From contig NZ_JALLGW010000001.1 of the NCBI RefSeq assembly GCF_023074835.1, positions 930,001 to 994,000 of the forward strand: a stretch of DNA of 64,000 bases, in the 5' to 3' direction. Positions within the stretch are counted from its first letter, which is position 1; every line of letters begins with the position of its first letter. Both the position numbers and the translations under genes were made by a program. Under the pieces are notes generated by a model. It did not search any database and was not told the origin of the DNA. It was given only the letters and a program-made list of their open reading frames with translations. This DNA comes from Halomarina salina. Its GTDB lineage: Archaea; Halobacteriota; Halobacteria; Halobacteriales; Haloarculaceae. This document shows positions 23,165 to 31,958 of the stretch, in pieces.

Positions 23165-23800
23165 CTACTCCACCGCGAGCGCCGCACCGACAACGAGGAG
23201 TGCCATCGCCAGTGCCACACCGGCCATCGCTTCGTCCAGCACGACCCCGGCGACGACGACGCACGCCCCACCGGACAGGACGACCGAGGCGGCGACCCGA
23301 CGCCTCGGTCGGGTCAGCCAGCGCCGCTCGCGGTGGTAGTCGACAGTCGCGGCGGCCACTGCGGCGACCGCCACCCCGGACGCGAGTGGCGCGCCGACCA
23401 TCAGGCCGACGACGCCCACCGCGACGGTCAGGAGGACACCGCCGACCCCGACGATGCGCGACGGCACCGGTGTAGTCGCGTACCGACCGTGGTAGCCCAG
23501 TGCTGCGGCGAGGATGACGGCCCCCGTCGCCAACGCCATCGGGAGGCCGCCGGTGAGCGCGCCGAACGAGACCACGAACGCGGCCACGACGCCGCCACCG
23601 ACGAGGACGGCGCCGGGTGGGAACAGGCCCCGTGGACTTCGGTCGATACTGACGGCGTAGGCGGCGAACGGGAGGAAGAAGACGAGCGCGACCGACAGCG
23701 CCAGCACCGGTCGCCGGTCGTAGGCGGCGACGAACGTCGCGAACGGGAGCGCGAGGACCCCGCCGACGAAGAGGGCGACGACGGAGAGACGGGAGGCCAT
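23165..23800 (-). CDS. Polytopic membrane protein, unknown function
   Basis: 211 residues, almost entirely hydrophobic with about seven segments separated by short charged loops (for example AAYDRRP and DYHRERRWLTRPRRR). The start is the ATG at 23800 (MASRLSVVALFVGG); the upstream continuation of the frame overlaps the TRAM gene promoter and has an arginine-rich composition. No transporter signature or catalytic motif is visible. It is divergent from the TRAM gene. Confidence 0.55.
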   Translation of the reverse strand: MASRLSVVALFVGGVLALPFATFVAAYDRRPVLALSVALVFFLPFAAYAVSIDRSPRGLFPPGAVLVGGGVVAAFVVSFGALTGGLPMALATGAVILAAALGYHGRYATTPVPSRIVGVGGVLLTVAVGVVGLMVGAPLASGVAVAAVAAATVDYHRERRWLTRPRRRVAASVVLSGGACVVVAGVVLDEAMAGVALAMALLVVGAALAVE

Positions 23801-23922
23801 GCAGACGGGGAGGAGCGGAGCGGCAAAACAGTGCGGTCGGTTCGAGTCGGTTCGGCGCGGACGGTGTTCTCGGCCACGAGGACGTCCGATTCGGCCGGAT
23901 GCGTGGCGGCTGCGACCCACAA

Positions 23923-23932
23923 GCGTTTAATC
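23923..23932 (+). promoter_or_regulatory. TATA box for the TRAM-domain gene
   Basis: gcgtttaatc lies 22-31 nt before the ATG at 23954, implying a leaderless transcript. Confidence 0.5.
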
Positions 23933-23953
23933 TGCAGACTCTGTAGCCTCGGT

Positions 23954-24418
23954 ATGCCCAACTGTCCGCTCGCAGACGAGTGCCCCAGTTTCTCCGAGCG
24001 CATCGAGGGGATGGGCTGTCAGCACTACACCAGCCGAAGCGGCACGGAGTGGTGCCAGCACTACAACCAGCCCATTCGCGACCTGAAGTCCCAGCCGGTG
24101 AAACCCGGCGAGGAGGTCGTCGTCGACGTGACGGACATCCACCGGAGCGGTGCGGGCGTCGGTCGAACCGAGGACGGGTTCATCATCCTCGTCGACGGCG
24201 TCCTGCCGGACGCCCGCGCTCGCGTGAAGGTGACCAAGGTCCGGTCGAACCACGCGCAGGCCGACGAACTCGAACGCCTCCCGATGGACGAGGAGGACGA
24301 CGAAGAGGACGACGAGGAGGCCGCCGACGACGCCGACGGCGACGAGGAGGAAGACGACGGTCCCTCGCGTCCAACTCGCGAACGCCTGGGTAGCCGCGAC
24401 AACTTCTGGGGCTCGTAG
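23954..24418 (+). CDS. TRAM domain RNA-binding protein with N-terminal Cys motif
   Basis: 154 residues. The N-terminal 40 residues contain four cysteines (C4, C10, C22, C34) with nearby His, a likely zinc knuckle (PNCPLADEC, GCQHY, WCQHY). Residues about 48-108 are a TRAM beta-barrel (PGEEVVVDVTDIHRSGAGVG, VDGVLPDARARVKVTKV), the domain that binds RNA in tRNA-modifying enzymes and in small archaeal cold-shock-like proteins. Residues 110-136 are a nearly pure Asp/Glu tail. It probably acts as an RNA chaperone in the cytoplasm; that role is inferred from the domain. Confidence 0.85.
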   Translation: MPNCPLADECPSFSERIEGMGCQHYTSRSGTEWCQHYNQPIRDLKSQPVKPGEEVVVDVTDIHRSGAGVGRTEDGFIILVDGVLPDARARVKVTKVRSNHAQADELERLPMDEEDDEEDDEEAADDADGDEEEDDGPSRPTRERLGSRDNFWGS

Positions 24419-24649
24419 CGCTACCGTCTCACGAGCGGGCACGACGCTTGCCGACGCCGTTCTCCGTCACCGACGCTCTCGCCGATACGCTCTCGCCGAC
24501 TCCCGTGGCCGTCCTCGATTCCAACGCGCTCTCTGTCGCGCTCCTGCGCTCTTCGCTTCCCGTCACCTCTCTCCGAGTCGCTTCACCCTCGGCGCTCGCG
24601 CTCGTGCTCGTGCCGGCCTCCCGCAGTCGGCGGCGGCCCGACGACGAGG

Positions 24650-24658
24650 GTTAAATCC
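24650..24658 (+). promoter_or_regulatory. TATA box for lonB
   Basis: gttaaatcc lies 21-29 nt before the GTG at 24679 and supports that start codon. The rest of the 24419-24649 gap holds nothing I can identify. Confidence 0.5.
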
Positions 24659-24678
24659 TCGGCGAGCGTACGTTCCTC

Positions 24679-26649
24679 GTGAATACAGGTCCCACCACCC
24701 GCGTGTCCGCCGGGTCGCCACGCCCGCCGGTACCGTCGGACGGCGGCGAGACGACCGTCGAGTTGCTCGGTGGTCTCGACATCGAGACGACCGACGACGT
24801 CGAGATACCGGAGCGACTCGTCGACCAGGTCATCGGGCAGGACGACGCCCGCGACGTCGTCCTGAAGGCGGCCAGCCAGCGCCGTCACGTCATGATGATC
24901 GGTTCGCCGGGGACCGGGAAGTCGATGCTCGCGAAGGCGATGAGTCAACTGCTCCCCCGCGAGGAGCTGCAGGACGTCCTCGTCTACCACAACCCCGACG
25001 ACGGCAACGAGCCGACGATACGGACCGTCCCGGCCGGGCAGGGGAGACAGGTCGTCGAGGAGCATCGGGAGCAGGCGAAGAAGCGCGGCCACCTGCGCTC
25101 GATGGTGATGTGGGTCGCGGTCGTCGCCGTCCTCGTCTACGCCTTCCTGTTCGCTGGCGAGCCGTTGCTGGGTATCCTCGCGGCGCTCGTCGTGTTCTAC
25201 GTCTTCCGGTCGAGCGCGGGCAACCAGCGTGCGAACGTCCCGAAACTCCTCATCGACAACGCCCATCGCGACACCGCACCGTTCGAGGACGCGACGGGCG
25301 CACACGCCGGGGCGCTGCTCGGCGACGTCCGTCACGACCCCTACCAGTCCGGCGGTCTGGCGACGCCGAGTCACGACCGGGTCGAGGCCGGTGCCATCCA
25401 CAAGGCGAGCGGGGGCGTGCTGTTCGTCGACGAGATCAACACGCTCGGCGTCCGCTCCCAGCAGAAGCTGATGACGGCCATCCAGGAGGGCGAGTTCGCC
25501 ATCACCGGGCAGTCAGAGCAGTCATCCGGCGCGATGGTGAGGACCGACCCCGTGCCGACGGACTTCGTGATGATGGCGGCCGGGAACGTGGACGCGATGG
25601 AGAACATGCACCCAGCGCTCCGCTCGCGCATCAAGGGGTACGGCTACGAGGTGTACATGGACGACACCATCGCCGACACGCCCGACGTCCGCCGGAAGTA
25701 CGCCCGGTTCGTCGCCCAGGAGGTCGCCAGGGACGGCCGCCTGCCGCCGTTCGACGCCGAGGCGGTCGCCGAAGTCGTCCTCGAAGCCCGTCGCCGTGCG
25801 GGTCGGAAGGGCCACCTCACGCTGGCGTTCCGGAACCTCGGCGGGCTGGTCCGCGTCGCTGGCGACGTCGCCCGTGCCGAGGACGCGCCCGTGACGACGC
25901 GCGACCACGTCCTCCGGGCGAAACGCCGTGCGCGCTCCATCGAGCAGCAGCTGGCCGACGAGTTCATCGAGCGCCGCAGGGACTACGACCTCTCGCTGGT
26001 CGACGGGGGCGTCGTCGGTCGGGTCAACGGCCTCGCGGTGATGGGCGAGGACTCGGGCGTCGTCCTCCCCGTGATGGCGGAGGTGACGCCCGCACAGGGC
26101 TCCGGCGAGGTCATCGCCACCGGGATGCTCCAGGAGGTGGCGAGCGAGGCGGTCCAGAACGTCTCGGCGGTCGTCAAGAAGCACGCCCGCGTCGACCTGG
26201 ACGAGATGGACGTCCACGTCCAGTTCCTCGGGGCGGGCGAGGGTGGCGTCGACGGCGACTCCGCGAGCGTCACCGTCGCCGCGGCGGTCGTGAGCGCGCT
26301 GGAGGGCATCCCCGTCGACCAGTCGGTGGCGATGACGGGGTCGCTCTCGGTCCGGGGCGACGTGCTGCCCGTCGGCGGCGTCACCTACAAGATAGAGGCC
26401 GCGGCGAAGGCGGGACTGAAGACGGTCGTCGTCCCGGCGGCGAACGAGCGCGACGTACTCGTCGAGGCCGAGTACCGCGACCGGATTCGGGTCGTCCCCG
26501 TCAGTCACATCGGCGAGGTGCTGGACGTGGCGCTCGTCGACGACGTGGAGAAGGGGTCGCTGCTCGACCGCCTCTCGACGTACGCGGTGGGGTCGGGCAG
26601 CGACCGCGACCGGAACCGCCGGTCGGGACCGACGCCCGCGCCACAGTAG
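24679..26649 (+). CDS. lonB: Membrane-anchored archaeal Lon protease (LonB)
   Basis: 656 residues from a GTG. ATP-dependent protease essential in haloarchaea, where it controls membrane lipid and carotenoid enzymes. An AAA+ domain has Walker A GSPGTGKS (75-82) and Walker B VLFVDEIN. A pair of transmembrane helices (about 139-156 and 160-176) is inserted inside the AAA+ module, as expected for archaeal LonB. The C-terminal protease domain has the Ser-Lys dyad S528 (GDSAS) and K571 (GVTYKIEAA). No intein. The C-terminus ends in a short Arg/Ser-rich tail. Confidence 0.96.
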   Translation: MNTGPTTRVSAGSPRPPVPSDGGETTVELLGGLDIETTDDVEIPERLVDQVIGQDDARDVVLKAASQRRHVMMIGSPGTGKSMLAKAMSQLLPREELQDVLVYHNPDDGNEPTIRTVPAGQGRQVVEEHREQAKKRGHLRSMVMWVAVVAVLVYAFLFAGEPLLGILAALVVFYVFRSSAGNQRANVPKLLIDNAHRDTAPFEDATGAHAGALLGDVRHDPYQSGGLATPSHDRVEAGAIHKASGGVLFVDEINTLGVRSQQKLMTAIQEGEFAITGQSEQSSGAMVRTDPVPTDFVMMAAGNVDAMENMHPALRSRIKGYGYEVYMDDTIADTPDVRRKYARFVAQEVARDGRLPPFDAEAVAEVVLEARRRAGRKGHLTLAFRNLGGLVRVAGDVARAEDAPVTTRDHVLRAKRRARSIEQQLADEFIERRRDYDLSLVDGGVVGRVNGLAVMGEDSGVVLPVMAEVTPAQGSGEVIATGMLQEVASEAVQNVSAVVKKHARVDLDEMDVHVQFLGAGEGGVDGDSASVTVAAAVVSALEGIPVDQSVAMTGSLSVRGDVLPVGGVTYKIEAAAKAGLKTVVVPAANERDVLVEAEYRDRIRVVPVSHIGEVLDVALVDDVEKGSLLDRLSTYAVGSGSDRDRNRRSGPTPAPQ

Positions 26650-26759
26650 TTCGGCCCTCGCTCTCGTCCCTCGCGCTCGTTCTTCCCGCTCGTCAGTCGT
26701 ACTCGTCCTTCCGACGCCGAACCACGGGCTACAAACGCCAGCCTGCCCTAGAGGACGGC

Positions 26760-27221
26760 GTGACCGACCCCGCCGACGTCGACGACATCCTCGCCAGCGT
26801 CGGGTTCGACGCCGAGACGAGCGTCCTCACCCGTCGGCAGGCCGAGGTGCTCGCGCTCCGCGAGCGGGGACTGGCGCAGGCGGCCATCGCCGAGTGGCTG
26901 GGCACCTCGCGGGCGAACGTCTCCTCCATCGAGGCCAGCGCCCGCGAGAACGTCGAGAAGGCCCACGAGACGGTCGCGTTCGCGGAGGCGCTCCGTGCGC
27001 CGGTCCGGGTCGAGTTCGCCTCGGGCACCGACCTCTACGACGTGCCCCAGCGCGTCTACTCGGCCTGCGACGAGTCGGGCGTGAAGGTGAACTACGCCGC
27101 CCCGGAGCTGATGAAACTCGTCTCCGACGCGGCGGGCAACGCCGTCCGTGGCCGCGAGGTCCGTCAGGACCTGCTCGTCGGCGTCACGAGCGAGGGTCAG
27201 GTGCGGGTCAGGACGTCGTAG
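26760..27221 (+). CDS. Tfx family DNA-binding transcriptional regulator
   Basis: 153 residues from a GTG. The N-terminal helix-turn-helix (LTRRQAEVLALRERGLAQAA, then LGTSRANVSSIEASARENV, about residues 21-62) matches Tfx, the archaeal regulator first described at the molybdenum formylmethanofuran dehydrogenase operon of a methanogen. The C-terminal domain (about 75-153; YDVPQRVYSACDESGVKVNY) is the small ligand-binding-like part of that family. A TATA-like stretch ggctacaaac lies about 30 nt upstream. The target in this organism is unknown; it sits alone after lonB. Confidence 0.85.
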   Translation: MTDPADVDDILASVGFDAETSVLTRRQAEVLALRERGLAQAAIAEWLGTSRANVSSIEASARENVEKAHETVAFAEALRAPVRVEFASGTDLYDVPQRVYSACDESGVKVNYAAPELMKLVSDAAGNAVRGREVRQDLLVGVTSEGQVRVRTS

Positions 27222-27320
27222 CCGCGGTCCGCGCCGGTCGCCGCCGTGGCGTTCGCGCAGTTTCTCCCGCGGCGTACGGCAGTCGGCGGGCCTATCACGC
27301 TCCGGGTGCTCCGTGAGACA

Positions 27321-27962
27321 ATGGATTCAGACGAGGTCCGCGAGCGGTGGGCCGAGCGGTCCGGCGAGTTCTCCCCGGAGTACTACGCCTACTACGGCCC
27401 CGACGAGACGAGCGCGGCCCTCCTCGACCTGCTCGACGAGCGGGTCGGCCCCGACGCGTCGGTCCTCGAACTCGGCTGTAGCGCCGGGCGACACCTCGCA
27501 CACCTCCACGAGAACGGCTACGACGACCTGACCGGCATCGACCTCAACCCCGACGCGTTCGACGTGCTGGCCGAGACGTACCCCGACCTCGACGAGACGG
27601 GGACGTTCCACGTCGGAGCCATCGAGGAGTTCGTCACCGACCTCCCGGACGACGCCTTCGACGCCGTCTACTCCGTCGAGACGCTCCAGCACGTCCCCCC
27701 CGAGGACGACTGGGTGTTCGCGGAACTCGCGCGTATCGCGGGTGACCTGCTGGTCACCGTCGAGGTGGAGGGCGAGGGGGACGACCGGACGGAGACCGAC
27801 GAGCGTCCGGCGGTCAACTACGTCGACGAGGGCGTCCCGCTGTTCTACCGCGACTGGAACGCCGTCTTCACGGACTGCGGCGCTATCGAGGTCGAGTCGG
27901 CGTCGCTCGACCGGGACACGCTCCGGGCGTTCCAACCTGCCGGGACCGATTCGGCGCAGTAG
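27321..27962 (+). CDS. Class I SAM-dependent methyltransferase
   Basis: 213 residues from the ATG at 27321. Motif I is SVLELGCSAGRHLAHL, followed by LTGIDLNPDAFDVL (acidic ribose-binding residue) and FDAVYSVETLQHVPPEDDWV. The fold resembles small-molecule or peptide methyltransferases; the substrate is unknown. The frame extends 75 nt upstream to 27246, but that stretch is not acidic and the ATG is a better start. The next gene, glpR, has its own upstream region, so this gene is probably transcribed separately. Confidence 0.8.
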   Translation: MDSDEVRERWAERSGEFSPEYYAYYGPDETSAALLDLLDERVGPDASVLELGCSAGRHLAHLHENGYDDLTGIDLNPDAFDVLAETYPDLDETGTFHVGAIEEFVTDLPDDAFDAVYSVETLQHVPPEDDWVFAELARIAGDLLVTVEVEGEGDDRTETDERPAVNYVDEGVPLFYRDWNAVFTDCGAIEVESASLDRDTLRAFQPAGTDSAQ

Positions 27963-28148
27963 TGCCAGGGCGTCGCTCGGTGCGGTGCGACTCGCACGTC
28001 CCACCGACTCGTGAGTTCCCTCCGAGTCCGAACGGACGCAGCGTCGAGCAGGAGCTGCTGTTAATTCCTCTCCAACCGAGCAGAAACGTACACAAACGCG
28101 ACACAAACAGTTAACAACGTCCGGTGAGCAGTCAGCCGTGGCTCGCGT

Positions 28149-28916
28149 ATGTTACCAGCAGAGCGCAAGCGGACCATCGTCGAACAGGTGTCGGAGGCGG
28201 GCGGTCGGTCGGTGAGCGAACTCGCCGACACGCTCGACTACTCGAAGGCCACCATCCGCCGGGACCTCCGCGACCTGGAGGACGAGGGGCGCATCGAGCG
28301 CTCGCACGGGGGCGCGGTCCCGGTGACGACGGTCGGTCACGAGCGACCGTACGGCCAGCGGGAGGTCCAGCGACTCGACGCCAAGCGCGCCATCGGGGAG
28401 CGTGCCGCCGAGGAACTCGCACCCGGCCAGGTCGTCTTCTTCGACGCGGGGACGACGACGATGGAGGTCGCGAAGCGCGCCCCGACGGACGGGTCGATAC
28501 TGGCCGCGACGAACTCCCTGCAGCTCGCCTCGGAGCTCGGCGACGAGGAGACGGAGGTGAAGGTGACCGGCGGGACGCTCCGCGACCGGACGCGGGCGCT
28601 CGTCGGCCCCTCCGCCGAGTCGTTCATGGACCGGATGAACTTCGACGTACTGTTCCTCGGGACGAACGCCGTCGACGCCGAGACGGGCCTCGCGACGCCC
28701 AACGAGGACGAGGCGCGCATGAAGCAGTTGATGGTCGAGACGTCCGCGACGGTCGTGCTGGTCGCCGACTCCTCGAAGGCGGGAGAGCGCAGTTTCGTCC
28801 GGTTCGCCGACCTCGAGGACGTGGACCTCTTCGTCACCGACGACGGCCTCGACCGCCACTATCGCGACGCGTTCGAGTCCGCCGGGATGCGGGTCGTCGA
28901 GGTGAGCGCCGAGTGA
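28149..28916 (+). CDS. glpR: DeoR-family repressor GlpR
   Basis: 255 residues. The N-terminal winged helix (RKRTIVEQVSEAGGRSVSEL, then SKATIRRDLRDLEDEGRIER, about 6-55) and a C-terminal sugar-phosphate isomerase-like sensor (FFDAGTTTMEVA, ATNSLQLASEL, TGGTLRDRTRALVGPSA) are those of DeoR/GlpR regulators. In Haloferax volcanii the orthologue represses fructose genes during growth on other carbon sources and responds to fructose 1-phosphate. Here its stop overlaps the pfkB start, as in that species. A GTTAAC palindrome at 28110-28115 lies 34 nt upstream and may be part of the promoter or operator. Confidence 0.92.
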   Translation: MLPAERKRTIVEQVSEAGGRSVSELADTLDYSKATIRRDLRDLEDEGRIERSHGGAVPVTTVGHERPYGQREVQRLDAKRAIGERAAEELAPGQVVFFDAGTTTMEVAKRAPTDGSILAATNSLQLASELGDEETEVKVTGGTLRDRTRALVGPSAESFMDRMNFDVLFLGTNAVDAETGLATPNEDEARMKQLMVETSATVVLVADSSKAGERSFVRFADLEDVDLFVTDDGLDRHYRDAFESAGMRVVEVSAE

Positions 28917-29821
28917 TACTCACCGTCACGCCGAACCCCGCGCTCGACCACACGCTACGGGTCGACGCGCCCCTCGAAGCGGGCGCCGTCGCCCGCACCG
29001 ACGACGCGCAGTTCGACCCCGGCGGCAAGGGTGTCAACGTCTCGAAGTACCTCACGGCGCTGGACGCGGAGACGACCGCCACGGGCTTCCTCGGCGACCC
29101 GTTCGGGAGCCTGATTCGCGAGCGTCTCGACGCCGCGAGCGTCCCGAACGACTTCGTCGACGTCGGAACGCCGACGCGGGTGAACACGACCATCCTCGCG
29201 CCCGACGGCGAGTTCAAGGTCAACCAGAACGGCCCCGACGTGGGGCCGGCCGCCGTCGACGACCTGGTGGCGACCGTCGAGCGCCAGGACCCGGACGCGG
29301 TGCTCGTCGCGGGGAGTCTCCCGCCGGGCGTCGACCCCGCGACGGTGGACCGCCTCGCCCGTGCGGGCGCGTGGGAGACGACCGTCGACGTCGGCGGGAG
29401 CGTCCTTGCCGAACTCGACGCCGAGTACGCGCTCTGCAAACCCAACCGCGAGGAACTGGCGGCGGCGACGGGACGAGCCGTCGACACCGTCGACGAGTGT
29501 CTCGACGCGGCGGAGGCGCTCCGGGGAGAGACGTTCCGCCGCGTCGTCGCCTCGCTCGGCCCGGACGGGGCCGTGATGGCGACGCCCGAGGGGTCGTACC
29601 ACGCCGAAGCGCTGGCGACCGACGTAGTCGACACCGTCGGCGCGGGCGACGCGCTGCTGTCGGGCGTCCTCGCGGCGTTCGACCGCGGCGAGTCGCCCCC
29701 GGAAGCGCTCCGGGCCGGCATCGCCGTCGCCGCCCGCGTCGTCACCGTCGCGGGAACCGGCACCCCCGACTTCGCCGACGTCCCGACGACCCGCGAGGAC
29801 GTGGCCCTCTCGACGCACTGA
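28913..29821 (+). CDS. pfkB: 1-phosphofructokinase
   Basis: 302 residues from a GTG overlapping the glpR stop (GTGA). A PfkB/ribokinase-fold kinase that converts fructose 1-phosphate to fructose 1,6-bisphosphate. The first signature (DPGGKGVNVSKYL, about 37-49) and second signature (DVVDTVGAGDALLSGVLAAF, with the catalytic Asp in GAGD at about 245) are intact, and the N-terminal TVTPNPALDHTL is typical of the 1-phosphofructokinase/tagatose kinase group. Position between glpR and the fructose PTS genes makes the substrate assignment firm. Confidence 0.93.
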   Translation: MILTVTPNPALDHTLRVDAPLEAGAVARTDDAQFDPGGKGVNVSKYLTALDAETTATGFLGDPFGSLIRERLDAASVPNDFVDVGTPTRVNTTILAPDGEFKVNQNGPDVGPAAVDDLVATVERQDPDAVLVAGSLPPGVDPATVDRLARAGAWETTVDVGGSVLAELDAEYALCKPNREELAAATGRAVDTVDECLDAAEALRGETFRRVVASLGPDGAVMATPEGSYHAEALATDVVDTVGAGDALLSGVLAAFDRGESPPEALRAGIAVAARVVTVAGTGTPDFADVPTTREDVALSTH

Positions 29822-29876
29822 GTTCCGATGTTCGCTTCACCACCGCACTCGGGAAGAAACGAACACGAACGCGCAC

Positions 29877-29896
29877 GTTCGAAAGTACTTTTGAAC
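29877..29896. promoter_or_regulatory. 20-bp imperfect palindrome in the ptfC promoter
   Basis: gttcgaaagtacttttgaac reads the same on both strands except for one mismatched pair (positions 4 and 17). It lies 33-52 nt upstream of the ptfC ATG and overlaps the AT-rich tacttttgaac that probably forms the TATA region, so a bound protein would block TBP/TFB. GlpR, encoded just upstream, is the obvious candidate, but the site is inferred. Confidence 0.55.
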
Positions 29897-29928
29897 TATT
29901 CGATGAACGACCATGAGAGTACGCACCC

Positions 29929-31119
29929 ATGTCACTGAAGACCTCGGCTGAAGACGGTCTCCGGTCGCACGTCACCTCGGTGAAGGAGAACGTGATGACC
30001 GGCGTCTCGTTCATGATTCCGTTCGTCACCATCGGCGGCATCTTCCTGGCGCTGGGCTACGCCGTGGCGTCGCTGGGCCGCATCGAACTGTTCGGCGTGG
30101 TCCTCTGGCCGGGCGGGACGACCGTCGAGGGCATCTTCGAGGCCACCGGGACGTTCGAGTGGTTCCTCACGCAGGTCGGCACCGCCGGCCTGACGTTCAT
30201 GGTCCCCATCCTCGGGGGCTACATCGCCTACGCCATCGCCGACCGCCCCGGCCTCGCGCCCGGCTTCCTGCTGTCGTACGTCATCCAGCAGGGCGACGTC
30301 CTCGTTGCGGCGGGCGACGTCATGGGAATCTCGGGCGGCGAGGCGGGCGCGGGCTACCTCGGTGCCCTCGTCGCTGGCCTGCTCGCGGGCTACGTCGCGC
30401 TCTGGTTCAAGCGGCGGGACGTCCCGGAGTTCGTCCAGCCGATGATGCCGGTGCTCATCGTGCCCGTGTTGACGATGGCGGTGCTCACGCCCGTCGTCAT
30501 CCTGCTGCTCGGTGTGCCGGTCGCCATCGCCAACGCCGAACTGACGACGTTCCTGAGCGACGCGCAGGGGAGTCAGGCCGTCCTCGTCGGCGCGCTGCTC
30601 GGCGGGATGATGGCGTTCGACATGGGCGGCCCCGTCAACAAGGTCGCGTACGTGTTCGCCGTCGGCCTGCTGTCGGAACAGCTGTACGTCCCGATGGCGG
30701 CGGTGATGATCGGCGGGATGGTCCCGCCGCTGGGCCTCGCGCTGTCGAACTTCGTCGCCCCGCAGAAGTACACCGCGGAGATGTACGAGAACGCCAAGAG
30801 CGCGGTGCCGCTGGGCCTCTCGTTCATCACCGAGGGGGCGATACCGTACGGCGCGGCCGACCCGCTCCGGGTCATCCCGAGCATCGTCGCCGGGAGCGCC
30901 GTCGCCGGGGCCGCCTCGATGTACCTGAGCGTGAGCATGCCCGCGCCACACGGCGGCATCTTCGTCGTCCCGCTGTCGAACCAGCCGTTCGCGTTCCTCG
31001 GTTGTCTGCTGCTGGGGGCGCTCGTGACGGCGGTCGTCGCGACGGCCGTCAAGCCCGACTTCGACGTGACGGTCGCGGACCTCGAAGACGGCGACTACGC
31101 CACGCAGACCTCGGACTGA
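29929..31119 (+). CDS. ptfC: Fructose PTS permease, EIIC component
   Basis: 396 residues, about nine to ten transmembrane segments, beginning with an amphipathic helix (EDGLRSHVTSVKENVMTGVS) as in fructose-type EIIC proteins. It carries the conserved DMGGPVNKVAYVFAVGLL stretch and a GAIPYGAADPLR motif containing the substrate-contacting region (SFITEGAIP). It transports fructose while EIIB phosphorylates it. It is the first gene of the five-gene ptf operon and is preceded by the palindrome at 29877. Confidence 0.93.
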   Translation: MSLKTSAEDGLRSHVTSVKENVMTGVSFMIPFVTIGGIFLALGYAVASLGRIELFGVVLWPGGTTVEGIFEATGTFEWFLTQVGTAGLTFMVPILGGYIAYAIADRPGLAPGFLLSYVIQQGDVLVAAGDVMGISGGEAGAGYLGALVAGLLAGYVALWFKRRDVPEFVQPMMPVLIVPVLTMAVLTPVVILLLGVPVAIANAELTTFLSDAQGSQAVLVGALLGGMMAFDMGGPVNKVAYVFAVGLLSEQLYVPMAAVMIGGMVPPLGLALSNFVAPQKYTAEMYENAKSAVPLGLSFITEGAIPYGAADPLRVIPSIVAGSAVAGAASMYLSVSMPAPHGGIFVVPLSNQPFAFLGCLLLGALVTAVVATAVKPDFDVTVADLEDGDYATQTSD

Positions 31120-31146
31120 ACACTCGACTACCCGAACTCACAGACC

Positions 31147-31623
31147 ATGCCTGAGCAACTCGACCCCGACGACGTTCGACGACTCGTACCGACCGACTGC
31201 ATCACGCTCGACGAGCCACCGGAGGAGAAGGCGGCCGCCATCGAGTTCCTGCTCGACGTGGCGGTCGACGCGGGCCGCGTCGAGGACCGGGAGACGGCCC
31301 TCGACGACCTGCTGGCCCGCGAGGAGGAGACGACCACCGGCGTCGGGAAGGGTATCGCCATCCCGCACGCGAAGACGAGCGCCGTCTCGCAGCCGTCGGT
31401 CGTGTTCGCCCACTCCTCGGCGGGCCTCGACTTCGACTCGATGGACGGGAAGCCCGCGCACCTGCTGTTCCTGCTGCTGATGCCCGCCGACGGCGACGAC
31501 GAGCACCTCTCGGTGCTCAGTTCGCTGTCGCGGTCGCTGATGCACGACGAGGTGCGCGAGGACCTCTCGACCGCCGACTCGCCCGAGACCGTCCAGAACG
31601 TCCTCGTGGAGGCGATGACCTGA
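31147..31623 (+). CDS. ptfA: Fructose PTS EIIA component
   Basis: 158 residues. Accepts phosphate from HPr and passes it to EIIB. The phosphorylated histidine is H74 in GKGIAIPHAKTSAV, the fructose/mannitol EIIA (PTS_EIIA_2) signature. Domain length is standard. It lies 27 bp after ptfC, and its TGA overlaps the HPr ATG by one base (TGATG). Confidence 0.93.
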   Translation: MPEQLDPDDVRRLVPTDCITLDEPPEEKAAAIEFLLDVAVDAGRVEDRETALDDLLAREEETTTGVGKGIAIPHAKTSAVSQPSVVFAHSSAGLDFDSMDGKPAHLLFLLLMPADGDDEHLSVLSSLSRSLMHDEVREDLSTADSPETVQNVLVEAMT

Positions 31624-31958
31624 TGGAGCGCACCGTCAGAATCGTCCCCGAGGCGGGCCTGCACGCCCGCCCGGCCTCCCAGTTCGTCGAGACGGCCAAC
31701 GAGTTCGACGCCGAGACGCAGGTCGGCCCGACCGGCGCGAGCGAGGACGGCCTCGTCGACGCCCGCAGCATGCTCGCGGTGACGAGCCTCGGCGCCGGCC
31801 ACGGCGAGGAGGTCCGACTGGTCGCCGAGGGCGACGACGCAGAAGCCGCCCTCGACGCGCTCGAAACCGTCCTCTCGACGCCCGAAGGTGGCGATGGCGA
31901 TGGGGAGGGGGAGGAGGGAGCCGACGGAGCGAACGGGGAGGGAGCCGACGGGGGATGA
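31623..31958 (+). CDS. ptsH: Phosphocarrier protein HPr with acidic Gly-rich tail
   Basis: 111 residues. HPr relays phosphate from EI to EIIA through H14 in the signature GLHARPASQF. The equivalent of the bacterial regulatory serine region is DARSMLAVTSLG (S49 the best candidate), but HPr kinase is not known in archaea. The HPr fold ends near residue 85; residues 86-111 are a low-complexity Gly/Glu/Asp/Ala tail absent from standard HPr (about 85-90 residues). It overlaps ptfA by 1 nt and ptsI by 4 nt. Confidence 0.92.
   Translation: MERTVRIVPEAGLHARPASQFVETANEFDAETQVGPTGASEDGLVDARSMLAVTSLGAGHGEEVRLVAEGDDAEAALDALETVLSTPEGGDGDGEGEEGADGANGEGADGG

Noticed and set aside
24448..24654. 68-codon frame before lonB
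   Set aside because: Ser/Leu/Ala-rich with no acidic bias, no promoter, and it ends in the lonB TATA region.
25110..26759. Upstream 550 codons of the frame that ends in tfx
   Set aside because: They overlap lonB in another frame and are Arg/Gly-rich; tfx is taken to start at the GTG at 26760.
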